A stretch of 64,000 nucleotides of DNA from NCBI GenBank assembly GCA_013374015.1, contig BLLL01000002.1, forward strand, positions 62,001 to 126,000, in the 5' to 3' direction. Under the pieces are notes generated by a model. The model had not been told where the DNA came from. It searched no databases and saw only the letters and a list, made by a program, of their open reading frames with translations. Both the position numbers and the translations under genes were made by a program. The DNA comes from Candidatus Desulfovibrio kirbyi. GTDB taxonomy: Bacteria; Desulfobacterota; Desulfovibrionia; Desulfovibrionales; Desulfovibrionaceae. Positions 28,301 to 36,158 of this stretch are shown here, one piece after another. The number at the start of each line of letters is the position of its first letter. Position 1 is the first letter of the stretch.

Positions 28301-29541
28301 CGCCGGCGGACAGCGTCAAAGTGCCGCCCCCCTTTACAAAGCGGATGCGGGAAACGCATACCATACTGATTCCGCAAATGTCGCCCGTGCATTTTCAGTT
28401 TCTTGAAACGGTTTTTGCCGCGGACGGCTACAAGGCTGTGCAACTGCCGACCGTTGACAGGGACGCCATTGAACTGGGATTGCGCCATGTGAACAACGAC
28501 GCCTGCTTTCCCGCTATCATTGTTATCGGGCAACTTTTGCAGGCAATCCGCAGCGGACGCTTTGACCGCGACAAAATTGCCATAATGATATCGCAGACAG
28601 GGGGCGGGTGCAGGGCTACAAACTATATCGCCTTTTTGCGCAAGGCGCTCAGGGACTGCTCCATGGAGGACATCCCCATACTGTCCTTTGTCGCCAATAT
28701 CCAGACCAGGGAAAACAGCTTCAGGCTGTCCGGCAAAATGATGCTGCGCTTCATTATGGCGGGCCAGTTCGGCGATGCCCTCATGCGTATGCTGCACAGG
28801 GTAACGCCCTATGAAGCCGAAAAGGGCAGCGCCGCCCGCCTTGCGGAAGAATGGGCCGAAAAAGCAAAAAAATGTATCCGCTCCGCGAACATTATCAGTT
28901 TTGACCTCACCATGCTCGCCATGATCAAGGCATTTGACAAACTGCCCCTGCGCACTGAAGAGCGAAGACCGCGTGTGGGGCTTGTCGGGGAGATCCTGCT
29001 CAAGTACCACCCGGACGCCAACAACAGGGCGGCGGAAATAGTTGAAAATGAAGGCGGCGAAGCCGTTGTCACAGACCTTATGGACTTTGCGCTGTACTGT
29101 TTTTACGACCATATCTTCAACTACCAGCACCTGGCCGGTTCGTGGCGTGGCTACCTGTCCGGTCTTATGGGCATAGTTTCTCTGGAATTCACCCGGTGGG
29201 CAATGCGCCTTGGCTTCAGGCGCAGCAAACGCTTTACTCCGCCGGTGCGTTTCAGCGAACTCCGGGAAAAAACAAAAGGCATCATTTCGCTGGGGCACCA
29301 GGCAGGTGAAGGGTGGCTGCTTGTCGCTGAAATGGTAAAACTGCTGGAATCCGGCGTTTCCAATATCTTGTGTATGCAGCCCTTTGGTTGCCTGCCAAAC
29401 CACATTACGGGCAAAGGGCTGCTCAAGGAACTCAAACTGCGGTATCCCGAGGCGAACATTATCGCGCTGGATTATGATCCGGGCGCAAGCGAAGTCAACC
29501 AGATCAACAGGATAAAGCTCATGATGTCCATGGCAAAGTAA
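25330..29541 (+). CDS. Giant 2-hydroxyacyl-CoA dehydratase activase-like protein (BadF/HgdC plus HgdB-like)
   Basis: A 1403-residue multidomain protein. Two tandem ASKHA ATPase units are visible: the first begins [19 protein letters not shown] (residue 8) and has [13 protein letters not shown]. The second begins [19 protein letters not shown] (about 320) and has [13 protein letters not shown]. Each has the cysteines that bridge a [4Fe-4S] cluster in the HgdC dimer, so this may act as a fused dimer. A cysteine cluster [10 protein letters not shown] follows (about 605), then a DUF2229-type region ([20 protein letters not shown]) and an HgdB-like C-terminal half. The substrate is unknown; in this family long forms are widespread in anaerobes without a linked dehydratase. 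It stands alone between fliA and pyk. Confidence 0.8.
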   Translation: [1403 protein letters not shown]

Positions 29542-29594
29542 AGGGGTACTGAGTTGTTGGGGACAGCACGACTGCCGGAATTCGCGGATATAGG

Positions 29595-31013
29595 CTATTT
29601 CCAGTACAGTTTTACAAGATTTGTACCGCCGGGCGTTGTTACCGAGCCGTCACGCTGCCCCGCTGTAATGACCACACAATCGCCGTCTTTGAAATCCTGC
29701 TTTGCCTGTATAAAATTTTCAGCCCGTTGCAGATGGTTCTGCGCTTTTTCAAGTTTGCCCACAAAAACCGGTTCAATCCCCCAGACAAAGTTCAGCGCTT
29801 TTACCGTAACAGGATCCTCCGTCAGGGCAAAAATGCGCTGCGTTGGCCGGCGTTCCGAAAGCTGCCGCGCCGCGGCGCCGGTGATGCTGTGCGCTACAAT
29901 GGCCTGCGCATTGGCCTTGTCCGCCAGCAGGCACGCGGAATAGGCCAGAAATTCCGGAATGCCCTTGTCAGCATCAGGTTCTTCAAGTTTACGCCGCGCC
30001 AGCAACAGGGCTTCAGCTTCATCGGTAATTTGCCGCATATAGCTCACTGTTTCAATGGGAAAATTGCCCAATGCTGTTTCTTCGGAGAGCATCACGCAGT
30101 CCGCTCCGTCCAGCACCGCGTTGGCCACATCCGTTGTTTCCGCCCTGGTCGGCGCCGGGCTGTTGACCATGGAAAGCAGCATTTGCGTTGCCACGATAAC
30201 CGGTTTTGAGGCTTTATTGCAGGCGCTTATGATTTTTTTCTGTAAGGCCGGCAGTTGCGGCAGCGGGCATTCCACCCCTAGGTCGCCACGCGCCACCATC
30301 ACAATGTCTGCCTCCCGCAAGATTTCTTCCAGGTTGTCCACCGCGCTGCGGCGCTCCAGCTTGACAACCACCGGCACATGACTCCCGGCCTTCGCAATGA
30401 TCGCCTTGGCTTCCCGCACGTCGTCCGCTGTCTGCACGTAGGAGATGGCCACGGCATCCACGCCGAGTTTCAGCCCGTCCGTCAAATCTTTTTTGTCTTT
30501 ATCGGTCAGCGCGCGCACCTTTGTGGACTTACCCGGCAGGGCAAGGCCCTTGCGCGAGGTCACAATGCCGGAGTTGTCCGCTTCCAGCATCATAAGGCCG
30601 TCGGCGCGGCGTTCGCACACGTCAAACTGGAGACCTCCGTCCGCCAGAACCATGCGGTCCCCAGGCTCCAGGCTTTCCAGAATGACTTCATGATCAAAAG
30701 GCAGATAGGGGAGTTCGTCAACGCGCTTTTCACTCAGGCCCAGCAAAAGGCGCATGCCCTTTGTGACGTGGATGGCGTTTTCCGGGATTACGCCCAGGCG
30801 AATTTTTGGGCCTGAAAGATCCTGCATGACAGTAATGGGGCGTCCAATCTCCTGTTCAAGTTCTCGTATGTATCCGATAATTTTTATAAAGTTTGATGCG
30901 TCACCGTGAGAAAAATTAAGGCGGAATACGCTGACACCCGCCTGGGCCAGAGCTTTAAGCTTTTCTTTGCTGTTGGAAGCGGGGCCTATGGTCGCAACGA
31001 TTTTTGTTTTCAT
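29595..31013 (-). CDS. pyk: Pyruvate kinase
   Basis: A 472-residue glycolytic enzyme making ATP and pyruvate from phosphoenolpyruvate. Seen: KTKIVATIGPAS at the start, VFRLNFSHGD, ITVMQDLSGPKIRLG, the K+/Mg2+-binding region VVVKLERRSAVDNLEEIL, MVARGDLGVECPL, KPVIVATQML, DVANAVLDGADCVMLSEETA, and a C-terminal domain to LYWK. The length matches bacterial type I/II enzymes. It is convergent with the activase gene; no clear terminator lies in the 53 bases between them. Confidence 0.95.
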   Translation of the reverse strand: MKTKIVATIGPASNSKEKLKALAQAGVSVFRLNFSHGDASNFIKIIGYIRELEQEIGRPITVMQDLSGPKIRLGVIPENAIHVTKGMRLLLGLSEKRVDELPYLPFDHEVILESLEPGDRMVLADGGLQFDVCERRADGLMMLEADNSGIVTSRKGLALPGKSTKVRALTDKDKKDLTDGLKLGVDAVAISYVQTADDVREAKAIIAKAGSHVPVVVKLERRSAVDNLEEILREADIVMVARGDLGVECPLPQLPALQKKIISACNKASKPVIVATQMLLSMVNSPAPTRAETTDVANAVLDGADCVMLSEETALGNFPIETVSYMRQITDEAEALLLARRKLEEPDADKGIPEFLAYSACLLADKANAQAIVAHSITGAAARQLSERRPTQRIFALTEDPVTVKALNFVWGIEPVFVGKLEKAQNHLQRAENFIQAKQDFKDGDCVVITAGQRDGSVTTPGGTNLVKLYWK

Positions 31014-31034
31014 AACGCATCCTTTTGATATTCT

Positions 31035-31111
31035 TGGTGCGCCCGACAGGAATCGAACCTGTGGCCTACAGCTTAGGAGGCTGCCGCTCTATCCGACTGA
31101 GCTACGAGCGC
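31035..31111 (-). tRNA. tRNA-Arg (anticodon CCT)
   Basis: A 77-nt cloverleaf including encoded CCA. The acceptor stem GCGCTCG pairs with CGGGCGC (one G-U), and the T arm contains GGTTCGATTCC. The anticodon loop in GCAGCCTCCTAAGCTG gives CCT, reading AGG. It lies between trpA and pyk, same strand as both. Confidence 0.95.
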
Positions 31112-31211
31112 GCGGTTTGCGGACGTTGATATTTTTGCCATTTTTATTCTGCCGTCATTTTTTGGATGTCAGGCAGTGTAAAACGAAAAACGCGCCGCGT
31201 CAAAACACAGA

Positions 31212-31979
31212 TCAGTGCCAACGGGCAAGAAATTCCGCGGCGCTTTTGCCCTCGTCCAGATGCGTCAGCAGCGCGCTGCCGAAAACAACGGCGTCCGGCT
31301 GCGCGTCCCTGGGCAAATACGTCAGCTGTGTCGGATTGTTCAGGCCGAATCCCAATGCCACGGGCACTGTAAAAACAGCGCGAGCACGGCGCAGGGTGTC
31401 CGTTACCTGTGAAGCGAGGTTTTCCCGCGCGCCGGTAGTGCCCATGACGGACACGACATAGACGTAGCCTTCATTCCCCGCAGCGTACAGAGCCATGCGT
31501 TCCTGACTGGTATTGTGCCCCACAAGGGGGATCAGGGCTATTGCGCGCTTTTTGAGGACGGCGCGCAGGACGCCGGATTCCTCATAGGGCAAATCCGGGA
31601 TAATCAGGCCGTGTACGCCGGCGGCCTGAGCGTCCTTGGCCAGATTTTCGTAGCCGTATTGCAAAAACGGATTCAGATAGCCCATCAGCACGATTCCGGC
31701 CTTGAGCAGGCCTTTGCGCTGCGCAATCTCAGCGAGGATTTGCCGCAGATTCACGCCGTCGCTCAGCATGCGCCGTGAGGCCTCTTCCACAACAGGCCCG
31801 TCAGCGACAGGGTCGGAAAAAGGAATGCCTATTTCAATAATGTCGGCCCCGTTTTCGTCCAGTTCCACAAGCGTCGGCCAAAAACGCGATTCGTCAGGAA
31901 ATCCTGCCGTCACAAAAGGAATCAGCGCAACACGCCGCTCCGCTGCCGCGTCCCGGATTTTTTTTTCAAGAATGTTCAT
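31212..31979 (-). CDS. trpA: Tryptophan synthase alpha subunit
   Basis: A 255-residue TIM barrel that cleaves indole-3-glycerol phosphate to indole, which is channelled to TrpB. Seen: LIPFVTAGFPDE, the catalytic glutamate in DIIEIGIPFSDPVADGPVVEEAS, GVHGLIIPDLPYEESG with the catalytic aspartate, YVYVVSVMGTTGAR and VALGFGLNNPTQ. It is the last gene of the operon, and ATG 31979 overlaps trpB by 14 bases. A run of nine A residues lies just inside the coding start. Confidence 0.94.
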   Translation of the reverse strand: MNILEKKIRDAAAERRVALIPFVTAGFPDESRFWPTLVELDENGADIIEIGIPFSDPVADGPVVEEASRRMLSDGVNLRQILAEIAQRKGLLKAGIVLMGYLNPFLQYGYENLAKDAQAAGVHGLIIPDLPYEESGVLRAVLKKRAIALIPLVGHNTSQERMALYAAGNEGYVYVVSVMGTTGARENLASQVTDTLRRARAVFTVPVALGFGLNNPTQLTYLPRDAQPDAVVFGSALLTHLDEGKSAAEFLARWH

Positions 31980-33153
31980 GGCCTTCCTCCTCAAGGGCTT
32001 GTGTAACGATATCCATATCTTTGTCACCCCTGCCGGAAAGATTGACAATAACAGCGTTGCCCGGCGCAAAGCGGTTCGGATGATCCAGGACAAAGGCAAG
32101 CGCGTGCGAGGATTCCAGGGCGGGCAGTATGCCTTCTGATCTGCAAAGCCGGCGGAAGGCCGCAAGCGCGTTGGCGTCTTTCACCATGCCGTAGTGTGCG
32201 CGGCCAGATTTGTGCAGCCAGGCGTGTTCCGGGCCGACGCCCGGATAGTCAAGACCTGCGGAAACAGACTGTGAAGGCTCAATCTGACCGTCATTGTTTT
32301 GTAACAGCATGGTATGGCTGCCGTGCAGCACCCCTGGAACGCCCAAATTCAGGGGCGCGGAATTGAAACAGCCGGGTTCGCCCGTTCCGGCAGCCTCAAC
32401 GCCAAACAGCCGGACAGAGGCGTCTTCAAGAAAAGCGTGAAATATGCCGATGGCATTGGAGCCACCGCCTACGCATGCTACAACGGCATCGGGCAGTCCA
32501 CCGGTTTTTTCCAGGCACTGCGCGCGTGTTTCCTTGCCTATGACGCTCTGGAACAGGCGAACAAGCGTTGGGAAAGGGTGAGGACCGGCGGCGGTGCCGA
32601 AACAGTAGTGTGTTGTCCGCTGGTGACTGATCCAGTACCGCAACGCCGCATTGATGGCGTCCTTGAGCGTGCGTGTGCCGTTTTCCACAGGGTGTACTTC
32701 GGCCCCAAGGATTTTCATGCGCGTGACATTGGCGGACTGGCGTTCCACATCTTCAGCTCCCATAAAAATGACGCACTGCATCCCCAGACGCGCCGCGACC
32801 GCGGCTGTGCCCACACCGTGCTGTCCAGCGCCTGTTTCGGCCAAAAGGGCGGTTTTGCCCATGCGTCTGGCAAGCAGGGCCTGCCCGAGCGTGTTGTTGA
32901 TCTTGTGCGCGCCCGTGTGCAGCAGATCTTCACGCTTGAGCCAGAGATGAAAGCCGCATTCGGACGAAAGCGCGGGGCAGTATGTCAAGGGCGTGGGACG
33001 CCCGGCATAATCGCGCAACAGGTCGTTCAGATCGTTTTGAAACGATGGCGTTGGAAGAATGTCGTTCATGGCCGCTTCCACTTCCAGAAGCGGCGGCATA
33101 AGCAGCTCGGGAACAAAACATCCGCCGAATTCGCCAAAATAGGAGTTTTTCAT
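31966..33153 (-). CDS. trpB: Tryptophan synthase beta subunit
   Basis: A 395-residue PLP enzyme condensing indole with serine. Seen: NSYFGEFGGCFVPELLMPPL, LYLKREDL-type segment (LWLKREDLLHTGAHKINNTLGQALLA) with the PLP lysine, ETGAGQHGVGTA, GGGSNAIGIFHAF and the C-terminal VNLSGRGDKD. It starts four bases inside the end of trpF. This is the TrpB1 type that pairs with TrpA. Confidence 0.95.
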   Translation of the reverse strand: MKNSYFGEFGGCFVPELLMPPLLEVEAAMNDILPTPSFQNDLNDLLRDYAGRPTPLTYCPALSSECGFHLWLKREDLLHTGAHKINNTLGQALLARRMGKTALLAETGAGQHGVGTAAVAARLGMQCVIFMGAEDVERQSANVTRMKILGAEVHPVENGTRTLKDAINAALRYWISHQRTTHYCFGTAAGPHPFPTLVRLFQSVIGKETRAQCLEKTGGLPDAVVACVGGGSNAIGIFHAFLEDASVRLFGVEAAGTGEPGCFNSAPLNLGVPGVLHGSHTMLLQNNDGQIEPSQSVSAGLDYPGVGPEHAWLHKSGRAHYGMVKDANALAAFRRLCRSEGILPALESSHALAFVLDHPNRFAPGNAVIVNLSGRGDKDMDIVTQALEEEGHEHS

Positions 33154-33779
33154 GCTCTCTCCACAGGTTGTTTCGCTGCGCGCGCCAGTGCTACCGCGGA
33201 TTCCAGCAGGCCGGAATTTTTTTTGCCCGGCGTATATTCCACACCCGAATTGAAATCCACACCATCAGGAGCGCACTGCGCGAGCGCTTGCTGTATGTTT
33301 TCCGCGTCGAGTCCGCCTGCCAGCATCCAGGGGCGCGGCGCTTGCAAGCCGCGCAGACCCGTCCATTCCAGAGGTTTGCCGCTGCCGCCCCCTGCAAGGC
33401 CTGCGTCCAGCAGGTACCAGGCGCAGGAATCAGCGTATTTTTGCAGTTCAGCGCGCAGTGGCACCCCGTGTCTGTCCGGCCAGAGAGTCCTGATAACACG
33501 GCGAGCGCCGATTGCAAGAGCGCAGTCAATGCCCTGCTGACCGTGGAGTTGCGCAAAATCAAGCCGCGCCCGCGCCATGATCTCCAGAATCTCCTCCGCC
33601 TGCTGGTCCACAAATACACCAACGCGTAGCATATTGCCAGTGTCAAGCTGATCCGCCCTGTCAGGAGCAATGCGGCGAGGACTCGCCGGATGGAAAATAA
33701 ATCCGCAAAATTGTACGCCCAGAGCGGCGGCGGCGTCCGCGTCCTGTTGCTGTGTCAACCCGCAGAGTTTTATGCGCAT
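33150..33779 (-). CDS. trpF: Phosphoribosylanthranilate isomerase
   Basis: A 209-residue TIM barrel carrying out the Amadori rearrangement of phosphoribosylanthranilate. Seen: IKLCGLTQQQDADAAAALG with the catalytic cysteine, GFIFHPASPRRI, VGVFVDQQAEEI, FAQLHGQQ, WMLAGGLDAENIQQAL with the conserved aspartate, and DFNSGVEYTPGKK. It is separate from trpC, unlike the enterobacterial fusion. Its start overlaps trpC by 10 bases. Confidence 0.93.
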   Translation of the reverse strand: MRIKLCGLTQQQDADAAAALGVQFCGFIFHPASPRRIAPDRADQLDTGNMLRVGVFVDQQAEEILEIMARARLDFAQLHGQQGIDCALAIGARRVIRTLWPDRHGVPLRAELQKYADSCAWYLLDAGLAGGGSGKPLEWTGLRGLQAPRPWMLAGGLDAENIQQALAQCAPDGVDFNSGVEYTPGKKNSGLLESAVALARAAKQPVERA

Positions 33780-34585
33780 GGCCTGTCCTTATCCTGAGTT
33801 TTTAAAAGCGCTGTCAGGTTTTCCCCGGGTTTCCCATTTTTCATGAGCGAACTGCCCACCAGCACAGCGTGATAGCCTGATTCAGCGGCCTCCACAAGAT
33901 GTTCTGGGCGGCTGATTCCGCTTGCCGCTATCCACAGCTCGTGATTTTCCGGAGGATATGCTGTTGCCAGTTTGCGGCAGGCTTTTCTGTTTACGGTAAG
34001 CGTGTCAAGGTCTCTGGCGTTTACCTGCACTATGCGCGCGCCGCTTTCACGCGCAAGGCGCAGGTCGTGCGCGTCAAACACCTCAACAACAGCCTGAAGC
34101 CCCATTTTTTCTGTTTCTTCCCGCAGCCGGCGGAGCGTGCCCGCGCTGGGGGTGAGACGCACAATCAGCAACAGGGCGGAAGCCTTTGTGCCCGCTGTGG
34201 CCAGCACCTGCAAGGGGTCAAAGATAAAATCTTTGCGCAAAAGCGGCAGGGGAGAGGTGGTATCCTGATTGGCAGCCCGTTCCAGAAACGCTATATTGCC
34301 ATGAAAATACTGTTCTTCAGTCAGGATTGACAGCGCGTGCGCCCCTGCGGCGGCATACTGCCGCGCGGCTTCTTCCACTTCAATGCTTTCACAGATGCTG
34401 CCCAGAGAAGGAGATGTCCTCTTGTATTCCGCAATCACGGCAAGTTGCCCTCCTGAGGTTCGCAGGGCCGCCGTAAAGTCTGGTCTGGGTTCGCGTAAAA
34501 TCCGCTGCAAATCGCCCCGATCGGCAGCCTGACGCAAGGCTGTGATTTCAGGTAGTTTGGCTGTGTAAAATCGTTCAAGCCGCAT
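33770..34585 (-). CDS. trpC: Indole-3-glycerol-phosphate synthase
   Basis: A 271-residue TIM barrel converting CdRP to indole-3-glycerol phosphate. Seen: AVIAEYKRTSPSLGSI with the catalytic lysine, ALSILTEEQYFHGN, PLLRKDFIFDPLQV with the second lysine, ARIVQVNARDLDTLTVN and AASGISRPEHLVEAAESG, then HAVLVGSSLM. ATG 34585 overlaps trpGD by 11 bases. Confidence 0.93.
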   Translation of the reverse strand: MRLERFYTAKLPEITALRQAADRGDLQRILREPRPDFTAALRTSGGQLAVIAEYKRTSPSLGSICESIEVEEAARQYAAAGAHALSILTEEQYFHGNIAFLERAANQDTTSPLPLLRKDFIFDPLQVLATAGTKASALLLIVRLTPSAGTLRRLREETEKMGLQAVVEVFDAHDLRLARESGARIVQVNARDLDTLTVNRKACRKLATAYPPENHELWIAASGISRPEHLVEAAESGYHAVLVGSSLMKNGKPGENLTALLKTQDKDRPCA

Positions 34586-36155
34586 GCAGCGCCCTCCTCC
34601 CCACACCGGAGGAGACAGCGTCGCGCGCGCGCGCCATACAGCGCTGCATGTCCAGTGTTTCTTCAAGCAGATAAACGGCCAGCCCGACATTCAGAACCAC
34701 CATATCCCGCATTGCCCGCGGGCCTTCGCCTGCAAGAATTTCTTTCAGCACGGCAACGGCGTCTTCCCTGTTTTTTACAGCCAGGTCTTCGGGTGTGCAC
34801 GGTTTTACGCCAAAATCAGCCGGATTCAACGGAAGAGCTGCTATTGTGCCGTCACACAATACCGCGATGTCAGCCGGCCCAATGGGTGTTACTTCGTCGT
34901 AGTCACCCGCGCCGCACACAACAGCGGCGCGGTACAGGGAAGATTGCAGAAGCGTTTCCGCAATAAGGCGCACAAGCTCCGGGCGCGCTACGCCCATCAG
35001 CAAATGGCTGGGCCGGGCCGGGTTGATCATCGGTCCAAGAATGTTAAACAGTGTGCGCACACCCAGTTCTTTGCGCACAGGGCCGATATTTTTGAACGAG
35101 GGGTGAAAATAGGGCGCGAAAAGAAAGGCAAAGTTGCGTTTTTTTATCATGTCTGCCACAGAATTCGGATTTTCGTCCAGGGCTATGCCCAGACTTTCCA
35201 GCGCGTCCGCGCTACCGCATTTTGAGGAAACAGCGCGGTTGCCGTGTTTTACAACTGTATAGCCCATGCCGGCCAGCGTGAGCGACGTCGCTGTGGAACA
35301 GTTGAAGGAATACCTGCCGTCTCCGCCGGTGCCCACAACATCGATGCAGGTGCCGGAAACGCCGGAAACGCGCACTGCCCGCGCAAGCGCGGCGCGCGTT
35401 GCGTGCGCCAGCTCAAGCGCACTTTCGCCTTTCATGCGCAAGCCCATCAAAAACGCGCCTGCCTGCGCCTGGGTCATTTTGCCGTCCATCAGGGCGCTGA
35501 ACGCGCTTGCGGCCATATCGGCCGTCAGGTCTTGCCTTTGCGCAAGCCGTTCCAGAATGCTGTCCAGGCCAATGGATGCGGTGCCCGATGAAAGTACGGC
35601 CTGCGGAAAATTGCCCAGCAGCCGCAGTCCCTCAGGGGTAAGGACGGATTCGGGGTGGAACTGCACGCCGACCCAGGGGCGGTCATTGTAGCGCAGGGCC
35701 ATCACTTCGCCTTCAGGAGCGCGTGCCGTTACTGCAAAAAGAGGACGTTCAGCGTTCACCACAAGAGAATGGTACCTGCCGACGGTGAGAGGGTTGGGCA
35801 ATCCGTCAAACAGCCCGGTGCCGTCGTGGACAATGTCTGATTGCTTGCCGTGCATGATTCGGGGCGTTATCTCGACTTTTGCCCCGGCAAAGAGTCCGAG
35901 GAGCTGGTGCCCCAGGCAGACACCAAGCACGGGAATGCGCGTGTCAAGCCTGCGTAAAAATTCCAGACAAAGACCGGCATTGGCTGGGTGGCTTGGCCCG
36001 GGCGAGATGCAGACCATGGAAAGCTCAGGGGAACTCGCCGCTTCAAGCAATGCGGGGTCGTCATTGTGCAGCACGGTCGGCGTTTTTCCGAGCGCGTAAA
36101 AGGCCTGCACAAGATTGTAGGTAAACGAATCGTAGTTGTCTATGAGCAGAAACAT
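34575..36155 (-). CDS. trpGD: Fused anthranilate synthase glutaminase and anthranilate phosphoribosyltransferase (TrpGD)
   Basis: A 526-residue bifunctional protein. Residues 1 to about 190 are a class I glutamine amidotransferase: LLIDNYDSFTYNLVQ, nucleophile in VLGVCLGHQLLG (Cys about 80), and GVQFHPESVLTPEG with the catalytic histidine and glutamate. Residues from about 200 on are TrpD: MTQAQAGAFLMGLRMKGES, VDVVGTGGDGRYSFNCSTATSL (PRPP loop), VKHGNRAVSSKCGSADALE, and NILGPMINPARP. The fusion supplies ammonia to TrpE and performs the second committed step. It lies three bases from trpE. Confidence 0.95.
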   Translation of the reverse strand: MFLLIDNYDSFTYNLVQAFYALGKTPTVLHNDDPALLEAASSPELSMVCISPGPSHPANAGLCLEFLRRLDTRIPVLGVCLGHQLLGLFAGAKVEITPRIMHGKQSDIVHDGTGLFDGLPNPLTVGRYHSLVVNAERPLFAVTARAPEGEVMALRYNDRPWVGVQFHPESVLTPEGLRLLGNFPQAVLSSGTASIGLDSILERLAQRQDLTADMAASAFSALMDGKMTQAQAGAFLMGLRMKGESALELAHATRAALARAVRVSGVSGTCIDVVGTGGDGRYSFNCSTATSLTLAGMGYTVVKHGNRAVSSKCGSADALESLGIALDENPNSVADMIKKRNFAFLFAPYFHPSFKNIGPVRKELGVRTLFNILGPMINPARPSHLLMGVARPELVRLIAETLLQSSLYRAAVVCGAGDYDEVTPIGPADIAVLCDGTIAALPLNPADFGVKPCTPEDLAVKNREDAVAVLKEILAGEGPRAMRDMVVLNVGLAVYLLEETLDMQRCMARARDAVSSGVGRRALHAA

Positions 36156-36158
36156 TTT

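Noticed and set aside
31212-32165. Longer reading of trpA starting at 32165
   Set aside because: The extra 62 residues lie inside trpB and do not resemble TrpA; ATG 31979 gives the family start MNILEKKI.
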